Shown here in pieces: positions 45,231 through 54,374 of a stretch of DNA of 64,000 bases. The DNA is taken from positions 1 through 64,000 of the forward strand of contig NZ_BMMV01000004.1 in the NCBI RefSeq assembly GCF_014646115.1, read 5' to 3'. The notes beneath the pieces were generated by a model. That model was not told the origin of the DNA. It saw only the letters and a program-made list of their open reading frames with translations, and searched no databases. The stretch comes from Streptomyces camponoticapitis. Its GTDB lineage: Bacteria; Actinomycetota; Actinomycetes; Streptomycetales; Streptomycetaceae. A program made the position numbers and the translations under genes. How positions within the stretch are numbered: the stretch's first letter is position 1; each line of letters begins with the position of its first letter.

Positions 45231-46691
45231 ATGACCAGGCGCGGCAGGGACTCCGGCAGGAGCGGCGACACGAACCCCGGAACGGGCGCGCGGCGGGCCG
45301 CCGCCACCCACATGTCGCCCCGGGAGCGGGCGGAGCGGGGCAGGGCGGCCCGGAAACGGGCGCCGAGGTCCAGCCACGCGGAGTTCGATGCGGCCCGCGC
45401 CAGGCCCGATCCGGTGGCGGTCGTCGACGCCCAGTCGCGGACGCGGGTGCCGGAGCTGGTGCCCATCCGGTACGGGCGTATGACCGAGTCGCCCTTCCGC
45501 TTCTACCGGGGCGCCGCCGCGATCATGGCCGGTGACCTGGCGACCACCCCGGTTTCCGGCATCAGGGCCCAGCTCTGCGGGGACGCGCATCTGCTGAACT
45601 TCCGGCTACTCGGCTCACCCGAGCGGCGGCTGGTGTTCGACATCAACGACTTCGACGAGACACTGCCGGGCCCCTGGGAGTGGGACGTCAAACGACTGGC
45701 GGCGAGCCTGGTGATCGCCGGCCGGGAGAACGGTTACTCCGCGAAGGAGCGGTCGGTGATCGTACGGGCCGCCGTACGGTCCTACCGCGAGCGCATGCGC
45801 GTGTTCGCCGGGATGGGCAATCTCGACGTCTGGTACACCCGCGCCGACATGGAGGAACTCCGGCCGCTGGCCGATCGCAGGCTCGGAGCGAAGGGCCGGG
45901 ACCGGCTGTCGGGGATGATGACGAAGGCGCGTACCCGCGACAGCCTCCATGCCTTCGAGAAGCTGACGCGGCCGCGTGACGGGGAGCGCCGGTTCGCCCC
46001 CGATCCGCCGCTGGTCGTGCCGGTCGACGACCTGCTGCGGGGGCGGCAGCGCGACACTTTCGTGACCGAGCTCCACAAGCTGGTCGACCGGTACGGGCGG
46101 AGCCTGTCCACCGAGCGCCGGCAGCTGCTGCGGCAGTACCGCGTGGTCGACATCGCCCGCAAGGTCGTCGGCGTGGGCAGCGTGGGCACACGCTGCTGGA
46201 TCCTGCTCCTGCTGGGCAAGGACGACAAGGATCCGCTGATCCTCCAGGCCAAGGAGGCGGACCACTCCGTACTGGCCCGGTACACCGGCGAGAGCGAGTA
46301 CAACAACCAGGGCCAGCGGGTCGTCGCGGGCCAGCGGCTCATGCAGGCGGTGGGCGACGTCTTCCTGGGGTGGGACCGGGTACGGGGGCTCGACGGCAGA
46401 CAACGAGACTTCTACGTACGGCAGTTGCACGACTGGAAAGGCATCCTGGTCCCTCAGGACATGGTCCCCAACGGCATGAGGGTCTTCGCCGAGCTCTGCG
46501 GCGCGACACTCGCCCGCGCCCACGCCCGCTCGGGCGACCGGATCGCGATCGCCGCGTATCTCGGCGGCGGCCCGGTCTTCGACAACGCGCTGTCCGACTT
46601 CGCCGAGAGCTACGCCGACCAGAACGAGCGTGACCACGCGGCCCTGGTGTCCGCGGTGAAGGCGGGACGGGTCACGGCACAGGCCGCGTAG
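45231..46691 (+). CDS. DUF2252 family protein
   Basis: 486 residues. Family phrases: MSPRERAERGRAARKRAPRSSHA, FYRGAAAIMAGDL, QLCGDAHLLNF, DINDFDETLPGPWEWDVKRLAASLV, QAKEADHSVL, GQRVVAGQRLMQAVGDVFLGW and RQLHDWKG. Related to kinase-like folds (HxDxxxxN-like GDAHLLNF), with a YADQNERDHAAL C-terminus, and of unknown function. GGTGGAGG before ATG 45231. Single gene, divergent to the serine hydrolase. Confidence 0.93.
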   Translation: MTRRGRDSGRSGDTNPGTGARRAAATHMSPRERAERGRAARKRAPRSSHAEFDAARARPDPVAVVDAQSRTRVPELVPIRYGRMTESPFRFYRGAAAIMAGDLATTPVSGIRAQLCGDAHLLNFRLLGSPERRLVFDINDFDETLPGPWEWDVKRLAASLVIAGRENGYSAKERSVIVRAAVRSYRERMRVFAGMGNLDVWYTRADMEELRPLADRRLGAKGRDRLSGMMTKARTRDSLHAFEKLTRPRDGERRFAPDPPLVVPVDDLLRGRQRDTFVTELHKLVDRYGRSLSTERRQLLRQYRVVDIARKVVGVGSVGTRCWILLLLGKDDKDPLILQAKEADHSVLARYTGESEYNNQGQRVVAGQRLMQAVGDVFLGWDRVRGLDGRQRDFYVRQLHDWKGILVPQDMVPNGMRVFAELCGATLARAHARSGDRIAIAAYLGGGPVFDNALSDFAESYADQNERDHAALVSAVKAGRVTAQAA

Positions 46692-46780
46692 CCGGGCCGT
46701 ACGACGATCTGCGGGGAAGGCGAGAAATGGCCGAGCAGGCGCGGTTCCGGGGCAGCCTGTTCCGTCGCCGCGACGGCTGT

Positions 46781-46912
46781 TACGGTGGGTCGCAGCGAAG
46801 GGGAGTAGTCCCGAGAACCGCTGGTCGACACACTGGACACCTCAGGGCGTCCCGGCCACCGGGCCACCGCGTCTCACGCGGGGCGGACGAGACCTTCGAC
46901 CAAGGCATGATT
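46781..46912 (+). promoter_or_regulatory. yybP-ykoY manganese riboswitch
   Basis: Hallmark AAGGGGAGTAG at 46798-46808, GTCGACACAC at about 46828, and the closing GGGCGGACGAGACCTT at 46881-46896 that pairs back to the Mn loop region. It sits ~110 bases before a TMEM165/GDT1-family gene, a known target class of this riboswitch. Mn2+ binding turns expression on in characterised examples. Confidence 0.88.
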
Positions 46913-47022
46913 CGGCCCGCGCTTCTGTGCGGGTCGCCCGTCGTGCCGGGTCGAGTGGTTCCTCCCGTCGCCTTCTGGGTGCCGTACGAGCTCACGGCCC
47001 GGCCCCAGCAGAAAGCAAGGGA

Positions 47023-47604
47023 ATGACTTTCGACCCCCTGGCGATCATCACCGCCTTCGGGCTCATCTTCCTCGCGGAGCTCCCCGACAAGACCATGTTC
47101 GCCTCACTGGCCATGGGCACCCGGATGCGGCCGCTGTACGTCTGGTTCGGCACCTCCACCGCGTTCATCGTGCACGTCGCCATCGCCGTGGGCGCCGGCA
47201 GCCTGCTGGGCCTTCTCCCGGAGATCGCCGTCAAGCTCGTCTCGGCCGCCCTGTTCGCGTTCGGCGCCGTCGTTCTGCTGCGCAGCGGGGGCGACGACGA
47301 CGAGGACGGCGCGGGCAAGACCGTCACGGGCTTCTGGCCCGTCTACACCACCGCCTTCATGGCCGTCTTCATCAGCGAGTGGGGCGACCTCACCCAGATC
47401 ACCACCGCCAACCTGGCCGCGAGCAACGGCTGGCTGCCCACCGCGATCGGCTCGGTCCTCGCGTTGATGTCGGTCTCCGCGCTCGCCCTGCTGGCGGGCC
47501 GCTTCATCGCCCAGCGGGTACCGCTGAAGACCGTTCAGCGCATCGGCGCCCTGTGCATGACCGGGCTCGCGATCTGGACGCTCGTCGAGGCCCTCACCCT
47601 CTGA
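47023..47604 (+). CDS. TMEM165/GDT1 (UPF0016)-family Mn2+ exporter
   Basis: 193 residues, six TM segments in two repeats. The family's E-x-G-D-K-T boxes appear as AELPDKTMFASLAMG (Pro in place of Gly) and SEWGDLTQITTANLA. Between them is an acidic loop RSGGDDDEDGAGK. The homologues exchange Mn2+ (or Ca2+) for protons. The riboswitch upstream supports Mn2+ as substrate. ATG 47023 after AAGCAAGGGA. Confidence 0.93.
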   Translation: MTFDPLAIITAFGLIFLAELPDKTMFASLAMGTRMRPLYVWFGTSTAFIVHVAIAVGAGSLLGLLPEIAVKLVSAALFAFGAVVLLRSGGDDDEDGAGKTVTGFWPVYTTAFMAVFISEWGDLTQITTANLAASNGWLPTAIGSVLALMSVSALALLAGRFIAQRVPLKTVQRIGALCMTGLAIWTLVEALTL

Positions 47605-47766
47605 CGGGCGGCGGGAGACGGGTGGCGGGGCGGCAGGTGACCGGCCACCGGAGCGACACGGGACCCGACCCGGGCGTAGCGGGTGGCTGGTGCGCGGTGC
47701 CCGTGAAAGGGTGATCCTCTTCGCGTGTCGCCGCTCACAACTCATCGTCTGGAAAAGGGGATCCGA

Positions 47767-47967
47767 ATGAAAATCACCGTGAACGAGGACCTGTGCTGTG
47801 GCGCCGGCCAGTGCGTCGTGCTCGCGCCCGAGGTCTTCGACCAGCGCGACGAGGACGCGATCGTCATGCTGCTGGAGGCCCAGCCCGGGGAGCAGCTGCA
47901 CGCGGCTGTCCGTGAGGCCGCGTCCGGCTGTCCTTCGGCCGCCATCACCGTGATCGACAACTCGTAG
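47767..47967 (+). CDS. Single-cluster ferredoxin ([3Fe-4S] type)
   Basis: 66 residues: MKITVNEDLCCGAGQCVVLAPEVF...GCPSAAITV. Cys10, Cys16 and the Cys of SGCPSAAI fit the C-x5-C-xn-CP pattern of ferredoxins that feed cytochromes P450. Cys11 is extra. No P450 is next to it, so it is an orphan whose partner lies elsewhere. AAAAGGGG precedes the ATG. Confidence 0.93.
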   Translation: MKITVNEDLCCGAGQCVVLAPEVFDQRDEDAIVMLLEAQPGEQLHAAVREAASGCPSAAITVIDNS

Positions 47968-47983
47968 CCGTACCGCCCGCGCT

Positions 47984-48046
47984 GGAGGCGGAGTCGTAGC
48001 GGGTGGCACTCCGACGGAGACCGCCCCCTGCCACGGCTCCGCCTCC
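47984..48046. terminator. Possible bidirectional terminator
   Basis: GGAGGCGGAG (47984-47993) and CTCCGCCTCC (48037-48046), perfect 10-base arms with a 43-base loop, between the convergent ferredoxin and kdpD remnant. The loop is long, so this is only a candidate. Confidence 0.4.
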
Positions 48047-48055
48047 GCGCCGCGG

Positions 48056-48690
48056 TCAGGAAGTCGCCGTGGCCGGCAGATCGGGCCGCGCCGGCGGGTG
48101 ACCGGCGGCGGACCGCAGCGTCAGCACCATGGTGAAGCCGCCACCCGGGGTGTCCTCGGCGGCGAGCGTGCCCCCCATCGCCTCCGCGAAGCCCCGGGCG
48201 ACCGCGAGACCGAGCCCGACACCGGCACCCCGCGGGGCGTCCCCGTACCGCTGGAAGGGCGCGAAGATCCGGTCCTTCGCGTCGTCCGGGACCCCGGGCC
48301 CCCGGTCCACCACACGGACCTCGACCCGGTCGGCGATCGCGCTGGCGGAGACGAGCACCTGCTCGTCCCAGGGGCTGTACTTGACGGCGTTCTCGACGAT
48401 GTTGGCCACCGTGCGCTCCAGCAGGCCCGGATCGACGGCGACCATCGGTACGTCCTCCGGGATGTCCAGCACGACACTGCCCTCCGGCACACCCCCGAGA
48501 GCCATCGGGACCACCTCGTCCAGGTCGATCTCACGGATCAACGTGGTCACCGTGCCGGTCTGCAGCCGGGACATGTCGAGAAGATTCCCGATCAGATTGT
48601 CGAGACGGTCGGCGCCCTCCTCGATACCGGCGAGGAGTTCGTCGTGGTCCTCGTCGGACCACTCGACGTCGTCGGAGCGCAGCGACCGGC
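48056..48690 (-). pseudogene. kdpD: Remnant of sensor kinase KdpD (C-terminal part)
   Basis: From the minus strand, RSLRSDDVEWSDEDHDELLAGIEEG (key residues DDVEWSDEDH) leads into NLLDMSRLQTGTVT and then HATPase_c boxes ENAVKYSP (N box), VVDRGPGVPDDAKDRIFAPF and GAGVGLGLAVARGFAEAMGG. This matches the last ~210 residues of KdpD (about 850). The His-box helix and everything before it is missing, and the next gene (TetR) ends 28 bases beyond. An ATG at 48574 could only give a 172-residue ATPase piece. No kdpE follows and kdpABC is absent. Confidence 0.85.
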
Positions 48691-48717
48691 CGCTTTCCCC
48701 GCGGCTGCCGGCCCCGG

Positions 48718-49410
48718 CTACCGGCCCGGCCGTTTGGCGGCGGCGAGGCGGGCCTCGAAGCCGTCGAGGATGGCCTGAAGGCCGAACTCGAAGCTGTTGT
48801 CCGGAGCGGCGGCGTAGTCGGCGGCCGCCGGGGTGTCCAGGCGCTCGCGCAGGAGCGGGAACCGCATCGCGATCTCGGCGCTCCGCGCCAGGGTGTCGGC
48901 CAACTGCCGTTCGGCGTCACCGTCGTTCTTCCGCAGCCGCCGGGTCAGCGAGACCTGGGAGGCCGGTCCGAGGGCGCTGCCGAGCACGAACATGAGCACC
49001 GTGGCGGCCGCCCGGTCCGCGTCGGCGGGCGCGAAGCCCGCCTTCTCGTAGATGCCGAGGCTGTGGTTGTCACTGCGGGCCATGCCGGGGCCGTAGACGA
49101 GATGGCTGCCGAAGGCCTGCACGAACCACGGGTGCCGGGTGAGCAGCGCGTGCATGCCGGTGGCCTGCGCGGTGGCGGCCGTGCGCCAGTCGGTCGAGTC
49201 GAGATCGGGCAGTTCGACCTCGTCGTAGAGGGCGTCGACCGCCAGCCGGACCAGCTCGTCCTTGGTCTTCACGTGCCAGTAGACCGCCGTGGCCGCCGAG
49301 TTGAGCCGGCCGCCAAGGCTGCGCATGTTGAGGCCGTCCAGGCCCTCCTCGTCCAGCAGCTCGATGGCCGCGCGCACGATCCGGTCCGGGGTCAGCGTGT
49401 TCCGAGGCAT
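48718..49410 (-). CDS. TetR-family regulator (tetracycline-repressor C-terminal type)
   Basis: 230 residues. HTH: MPRNTLTPDRIVRAAIELLDEEGLDGLNMRSLGGRLNSAATAVYWHVKTKDELV. The C-terminal domain resembles TetR_C_1/TetR proper. ATG 49410 (an ATG 11 codons upstream overlaps the operator). Divergent to a serine hydrolase with two matching palindromes between them, so it probably represses both genes. Confidence 0.9.
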   Translation of the reverse strand: MPRNTLTPDRIVRAAIELLDEEGLDGLNMRSLGGRLNSAATAVYWHVKTKDELVRLAVDALYDEVELPDLDSTDWRTAATAQATGMHALLTRHPWFVQAFGSHLVYGPGMARSDNHSLGIYEKAGFAPADADRAAATVLMFVLGSALGPASQVSLTRRLRKNDGDAERQLADTLARSAEIAMRFPLLRERLDTPAAADYAAAPDNSFEFGLQAILDGFEARLAAAKRPGR

Positions 49411-49425
49411 GGCGCCCAGTCTACT

Positions 49426-49494
49426 TGAACTAAGTTCATTCACCGCTTGCGCGGGGGTGGAAGGCGATCTACGCTCCTACTTGTACTTAGTTCA
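49426..49494. promoter_or_regulatory. Two TetR operators between TetR and serine hydrolase genes
   Basis: TGAACTAAGTTCA at 49426-49438 is a perfect palindrome; TGTACTTAGTTCA at 49482-49494 has one mismatched base pair and lies in a longer CTTG...CAAG frame. The second is 28 bases before the hydrolase ATG. Confidence 0.8.
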
Positions 49495-49522
49495 AGTGCA
49501 GCGAAACGGGAGGGGAACAGAG

Positions 49523-50899
49523 ATGTCGCAGGACAAGCTGTCGGAGTTCGTCGAGGCCAGTGCCAAGGAGTTCGATGTCCCGGGCGTATCCGTCGGGGTG
49601 CTGATGGACGGCCGGGAGAGCTACGCCTCCCACGGTGTGACCAGCGTCGGCCACCCGCTGCCGGTGGACGAGAAGACGCTGTTCCATCTGGCGTCGGTGA
49701 CGAAGACGTTCACCTCGACCGCGATGATGCGCCTGGTCGCCGAGGGGAAGGTCGACCTCGACGCACCGGTGCGCCGCTACGTTCCCGAGCTGAAGCTCTC
49801 GGACGAGGAGGCGGCGGAGCGGATCACCGTGCTCAACCTGCTCAACCACACCGCGGGCCTCGACTGGAACCTCATCGACACCGGCGAGGGCGACAGCTCC
49901 CTGCCCGGCTTCGTGGCGAGGATGTCGGAGCTGACGCTGATCGCGCCTCCCGGTACCCGCGCCTCGTACAGCCAGGCCGGGTACAACCTGGCGGGGCGGA
50001 TCATCGAGAAGGTCACGGGCCTGCCCTTCGAGCAGGCCGTGGCGTCCCTGGTGCTGAAGCCGGCGGGGCTGTCGGACACCGTCTTCGGGCTGGACGACGT
50101 GATGGTGCGCAAGTTCGCCGTCGGATACAACCGGGGCGAGGACGGCGAACTGCGCGTCGCCCAGCCGTGGAAGGCGTTCCGCGAGGGAGCGCGCGGCGAC
50201 AACCCCGGCGGGGGCATCGCCTCCACGGTGAGCGACCTCCTGCGCTGGGCCCGTTTCCAACTCGGTGACGGTGAGGGTGTGTTGCCCGCCGAGACGCTGC
50301 ACCGCATGCGGGAGAAGACGGTCGAGCTGCGCGCCAGCACGCTCGGTGACGCCTTCGGCATCTGCTGGTTCCTGCGCGACGTGGACGGCGTCCGCACGAT
50401 CGGCCACGGCGGTTCGGGCAACGGCCAGTTCGCCGAACTGCTCATCGTGCCCGAACGTAACTTCGCGGTCGTCTCGCTTGCCAACGGCGGCCCCGACGGC
50501 TACCCGTTCAACCAGTCCGTCCTGCAATGGGCCCTCACCCACTACCTCGGCGTGGTCGACCGGGCCCCCGAGCCGGTCCCGTACGAGGAGAAGCGGGCCC
50601 GCGAGGCCGTCGGCCACTACGAGATCGACGCCATGAACCTCGACATCGCCACGGACGGTTCCCGGCTCACCCTCGCGGTCGGGATCAAGCCGGAGATCCG
50701 CGCGGCGTCGGACGCCGACATGCCGCCGGACTACCCGGCGGCGGAGATCGGCTTCCTGCCCGGCGACGGCGACGAGTACATCGTCACCGAGGGCGGACTG
50801 AAGGGGCAGCGCGGCTACTTCAGCCGCGACGCGGACGGCGCGGCCGTGGGCGTCGACCTGGCGGGCCGGCTCTTCGGCCGGACCCCGGCGGCATCCTGA
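49523..50899 (+). CDS. Serine hydrolase of the beta-lactamase/penicillin-binding fold
   Basis: 458 residues. S58-V-T-K61 (SxxK), Y149-S-Q151 in place of the usual YSN, and GHGGSGNG in place of KTG. After the catalytic domain (to ~350) a lipocalin-like C-terminal domain (residues ~385-458, LTLAVGIKPEI...) resembles those of D-aminopeptidase-like or esterase proteins. No signal peptide. GGGAGGGGA is the ribosome site. Likely induced by a compound sensed by the divergent TetR; a role in self-protection or prodrug activation is possible but not shown. Confidence 0.9.
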   Translation: MSQDKLSEFVEASAKEFDVPGVSVGVLMDGRESYASHGVTSVGHPLPVDEKTLFHLASVTKTFTSTAMMRLVAEGKVDLDAPVRRYVPELKLSDEEAAERITVLNLLNHTAGLDWNLIDTGEGDSSLPGFVARMSELTLIAPPGTRASYSQAGYNLAGRIIEKVTGLPFEQAVASLVLKPAGLSDTVFGLDDVMVRKFAVGYNRGEDGELRVAQPWKAFREGARGDNPGGGIASTVSDLLRWARFQLGDGEGVLPAETLHRMREKTVELRASTLGDAFGICWFLRDVDGVRTIGHGGSGNGQFAELLIVPERNFAVVSLANGGPDGYPFNQSVLQWALTHYLGVVDRAPEPVPYEEKRAREAVGHYEIDAMNLDIATDGSRLTLAVGIKPEIRAASDADMPPDYPAAEIGFLPGDGDEYIVTEGGLKGQRGYFSRDADGAAVGVDLAGRLFGRTPAAS

Positions 50900-50984
50900 C
50901 CGGGAGCGGTCGGTCGGCCTCCCCCGTCGACCGCCCACGCTCAGCCGCGCACCTCCGGCCGCCCGCGCGCTCAGGGGCCCGCGC

Positions 50985-52850
50985 TCAGCGGCCGTCGTCC
51001 AGCCGGAAGCGCAGCCGGCAGATCACCGCGTCGGTGTCGCGGCGGACCGCGTGGGCGACCACGGCGCCGCGCTGGTTCTGGAGCACCCGCTGCCACAGCC
51101 GGGCCGGTTCGACCTCGGGGATCAGTACGGTGATCCGGGTGTCCGGCTCGGCGGCCGCCAGTTCGCCCACGTACGCGGCGACCGGGCGTCCGACCGTCCG
51201 CCGGGCCGAGTCCACCCGGACCAGCGGCACACCCGGGTCCCACAGCGCCCAGTCCCGTACCAGCGCCTCCGTCCGCGCGCGGTCCTCGGGGTCCGGGTGG
51301 CAGACCGTCACCGCACGCACCTCGTCGCCCAGAGACGCGGCAGCGGTCAGGGCCTCGCTGGTCAGCCGCGTCAGTGAGCCGACCGGGACCAGGACCAGCG
51401 AGTGGCCGCGGCGCGGCGGCGCGGGGATGGCCCCGACCCCGAGGCGCTCGCCGATCCTCGCGTACGCGCGGTGTACGCACTCGAACCCGGCGACCAGCAA
51501 CGGCAGTGCCACGACGATCAGCCAGGCGCCGTCGTGGAACTTGGTCGCGGTGACGACGATCGCGCTGGCACCGGTGAGCAGCGCACCCACCCCGTTGAGG
51601 AGCGCCTTGCCCGCCCAGCGCGGGCCCCTGACGGCGCGCCAGTGGATCACCATTCCGGTCTGGGCGATGGTGAAGCCGACGAAGACCCCGATCGCGAAGA
51701 GCGGAACGAGCGTGTTGGTGTCACCGCCCGAGAAGACGAGAAGCGCGGCGGAGACGGCCGCGAGGGTCAGCACACCGTGGCGGTGCACCTGCCGGTCGGC
51801 CTTCAACCCGAAGACATGGGGCAGGTAGTTGTCCCTGGCCAGCAGCTTGAGCAGGACAGGCAGGCCGCCGAAGGAGGTGTTGGCGGACAGGGCCAGCAGC
51901 ACCACGGTCGCGAACTGGACGACGTAGAAGGCCGGATTGTGACCGAACGAGGCGTCCGCCAGCTGGGCGAGAACCGTGACACCCTCGACCGGCTGGAGCC
52001 CGAAGCGGGAGATCAGCACGGACAGACCGATCAGCATCACGCCCAGCACGGCACCGAGAGCGATCTCCGCGTGCTGCGCGCGGCGGGCCGCCGGGGCGCG
52101 GAAGGACGGGACGGCGTTCGCGATGGCCTCGACACCCGTCAACGCCGAGCACCCGGACGCGAACGCCTTCAGCAGGAGCAGCGCGCCCACGGTGGTCGCG
52201 TTGTCGGCGAGTGCGGAGGCGTGTCCGGCGGAGGCCTCCGTGCCGGCCGGGGAGTCGCGGAACAGGCCGACCGTGATGAGGACGAGGATCGAGCCGACGA
52301 AGACGGCCGTCGGCACGATGAACGCGCGCGCCGAGTCCACGATGCCGCGCAGGTTCACGGCCGTGACCAGCACCAGCACCCCGAGACACAGCCACACCCG
52401 GCTGCCGTAGAGCCCCGGGAAGGCGGAGGTCAGCGCGGCCACCCCCGCCGTGACCGCGACCGCCACGTTGAGCACGTAGTCCAGGACCAGGGAGGCGGCG
52501 GCGACCAGACTCGTACGCCGGCCCAGATACGCCTTGCCGACCGCGTAGCTGCCACCGCCGTCCGGGAAGGCGGCGATCACCTGACGGTACGAGGCGACCA
52601 GGACCGCGAGCAGTCCGGCGATGGCGAGGGTGACGGGAAGGGCGAAGCCGAGCCCGTAACCTCCCGCCGCGGCCAGGACCAGCACGATGGCCTCGGGGCC
52701 GTACGCCACCGAGGCCATCGCGTCGAGAGAGAGCGCGGCCAGGCCCGTGACAGCGGTGAGCTTGTGGCGGGCTCCGGTGGGATCCGGTGGTTCCTCTTCG
52801 CCGGGCGTGGCGCCGGGCGTGGTGCCCTTCTCGACGGACAGGACGGACAT
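50985..52850 (-). CDS. APC-superfamily transporter (KimA-like)
   Basis: 621 residues: twelve or so TM segments (GLAALSLDAMASVAYGPEAIVLVL..., LDYVLNVAVAVTAGVAALTS, GVEAIANAVPSF) and a ~170-residue soluble C-terminal domain with VLVPVGSLTRLTSEAL. Length and the long cytosolic tail match the potassium importer KimA (YdaO) and related APC permeases. I see no c-di-AMP riboswitch upstream. If it is a potassium transporter, the kdpD remnant nearby is a suggestive neighbour. The 5' region (52851-53061) holds a -35-like TTGACG on the minus strand. Confidence 0.85.
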   Translation of the reverse strand: MSVLSVEKGTTPGATPGEEEPPDPTGARHKLTAVTGLAALSLDAMASVAYGPEAIVLVLAAAGGYGLGFALPVTLAIAGLLAVLVASYRQVIAAFPDGGGSYAVGKAYLGRRTSLVAAASLVLDYVLNVAVAVTAGVAALTSAFPGLYGSRVWLCLGVLVLVTAVNLRGIVDSARAFIVPTAVFVGSILVLITVGLFRDSPAGTEASAGHASALADNATTVGALLLLKAFASGCSALTGVEAIANAVPSFRAPAARRAQHAEIALGAVLGVMLIGLSVLISRFGLQPVEGVTVLAQLADASFGHNPAFYVVQFATVVLLALSANTSFGGLPVLLKLLARDNYLPHVFGLKADRQVHRHGVLTLAAVSAALLVFSGGDTNTLVPLFAIGVFVGFTIAQTGMVIHWRAVRGPRWAGKALLNGVGALLTGASAIVVTATKFHDGAWLIVVALPLLVAGFECVHRAYARIGERLGVGAIPAPPRRGHSLVLVPVGSLTRLTSEALTAAASLGDEVRAVTVCHPDPEDRARTEALVRDWALWDPGVPLVRVDSARRTVGRPVAAYVGELAAAEPDTRITVLIPEVEPARLWQRVLQNQRGAVVAHAVRRDTDAVICRLRFRLDDGR

Positions 52851-53061
52851 GTGAGCGGTCTCCTTCGTCTCAGGTCCGCTCAGGGTGTGGCCGCACCCGG
52901 TTGCCGCAGGCCGCCGCCGGCACGTTCTTGGCGCGAACGAGCCCCGACCTCACGCCTTCTTGATGCGGCCCGTCAGGAGGCTGTATGGGTTCCCGGGGGC
53001 CCGCGTCAGCGATACGTCAACGGGTCCGCCACACGCCGCCGGCGTTCCTAACCTCGGCTGC

Positions 53062-53628
53062 ATGAAACGTCCTGCTGCACGATTTCCGGCCACACCGGGG
53101 CGTGACACCGGCGGTGCCGGGCCCGCCGGGGACTCCGGCTGCGACGAGAACTGGGCCGGCGAGCGCCGGTTCGCGATCCGCTGCTCCGCCCTGCTGCTCG
53201 CGCTGTTCCTGGTGGTCGACGGCGGCTCGGGCCACCTCACCGCCCTGCGCGCCGTCGTCTGGACCGCGCTCACCGTCCTGCTGTTCGTCGTACTCCTGCC
53301 GGCACGCGTCAGCGCCGGAGAGGACTGGATCGCCTCGCGCGAACTGCTGCGCGAGCGGACCGTACGCACCGACCGGCTCGTCTCCGTGCGCTGGTCCGAC
53401 GGTGTCGCCCAACGGCTGGTCCTGCGCGACCTGGACGGCGACAGCGTCGAGGTGGACCCGCGGGTGCTCGTCGCCAACCCGCGGCTGTGGCACCTGCTGG
53501 ACCGGGGCGCCCGCACCTCCCTGGGCCGGGGAACACTGCTGTACGGGGCCACCGAGATGCGGCAACTGGCACAGCGCGTCGAGCGCGACGCGGCCAAGAC
53601 CGTCTTCAAGGTCTCCGGCCTGATCTGA
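53062..53628 (+). CDS. Membrane protein of unknown function
   Basis: 188 residues. Two TM helices (FAIRCSALLLALFLVV and RAVVWTALTVLLFVVLL), then a cytoplasmic PH/barrel-like part (ASRELLRERTVRTDRLVSVRWSDGVAQRLVLRDLDGDSVEVDPRVL). A -10 hexamer TAACCT (53048-53053) lies 7-8 bases before the ATG, so the mRNA may be leaderless. It is divergent to the transporter. I do not recognise a more specific family. Confidence 0.75.
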   Translation: MKRPAARFPATPGRDTGGAGPAGDSGCDENWAGERRFAIRCSALLLALFLVVDGGSGHLTALRAVVWTALTVLLFVVLLPARVSAGEDWIASRELLRERTVRTDRLVSVRWSDGVAQRLVLRDLDGDSVEVDPRVLVANPRLWHLLDRGARTSLGRGTLLYGATEMRQLAQRVERDAAKTVFKVSGLI

Positions 53629-53678
53629 TCTCGTCCCGGGGCCCATGACCGGCACGGTCCCGGCATTAGAGTGAACGG

Positions 53679-54221
53679 GTGACTTCCCTGCCGGAGAACC
53701 GGCCGCCACGGATCAGTGAAGACGACCGCGACACGGCCGTGCGGCGCCTCCAGGAGGCGTACGCCGAAGGCCACATCTCGCACGAGGAGATGGACGGACT
53801 CCTCAACCAGGCGCTCACCGCCCGGACGCACGACGGACTCGCGCATGCTCTGGCCTCCCTCCCCGCGGAGAAGCCGGCCACCACGTCCACGATCGCCGTC
53901 CACGGCGGACGGATCCGGCGGCGCGGCCCCTGGCGCGTCCCCCGGACGCTCAAGGTCGAGTCCGCCTACGGCAATGTGCGCCTCGACCTGTCCCGGGCGG
54001 TCATCGAGTATCCGGTGATCGACATCGAGCTGCAGCTCGGCACCGGCAAGGCCAAGATCACTGTCCCGCGCGACGCCGTCGTGGAGTTCGAGAACGTGGG
54101 CACGGGGTGGAAGGACACGCACTACAAGCCCGCGCGCCGCTCCCGCCCCGGCGGACCGACGATCCGGATCTCCGGAACCATGGGCTTCGGCCGGCTGAAG
54201 ATCCGCCACGCACACCGCTGA
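53679..54221 (+). CDS. DUF1707 (SHOCT-like) domain protein
   Basis: 180 residues. Residues 10-62 form the DUF1707 domain (RISEDDRDTAVRRLQEAYAEGHISHEEMDGLLNQALTARTHDGLA...). The rest is a beta-rich DUF2154/cell-wall-active-antibiotic-response-like part (VESAYGNVRLDLSRAVI...GTGKAKITVPRDAVVEF). Such proteins accompany stress or envelope sensing genes. GTG start preceded by TAGAGT and 6 bases: leaderless type. Confidence 0.88.
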   Translation: MTSLPENRPPRISEDDRDTAVRRLQEAYAEGHISHEEMDGLLNQALTARTHDGLAHALASLPAEKPATTSTIAVHGGRIRRRGPWRVPRTLKVESAYGNVRLDLSRAVIEYPVIDIELQLGTGKAKITVPRDAVVEFENVGTGWKDTHYKPARRSRPGGPTIRISGTMGFGRLKIRHAHR

Positions 54222-54374
54222 GCGGAGCGGGGCGCGGTGGCTCCGGCTCACCCGAATGGCGTGATGGAGATGCGCGGAGCACAGTGGATAGGGGGTACGG
54301 CCGTCCCGGGGAATCCGCGGCGGCTGTGAAATCGCTCGCGACATCGCTCCCTATCGCAGGAAGATGAGTCGGTC

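Noticed and set aside
52851..53061. c-di-AMP riboswitch ahead of the KimA-like transporter
   Set aside because: None of the ydaO blocks present at 3998-4186 can be found there on the minus strand.
54285..54300. Sigma-B promoter (GGGTAC) ahead of the Asp23 gene
   Set aside because: No GNNT -35 at the required 14-16 base spacing.
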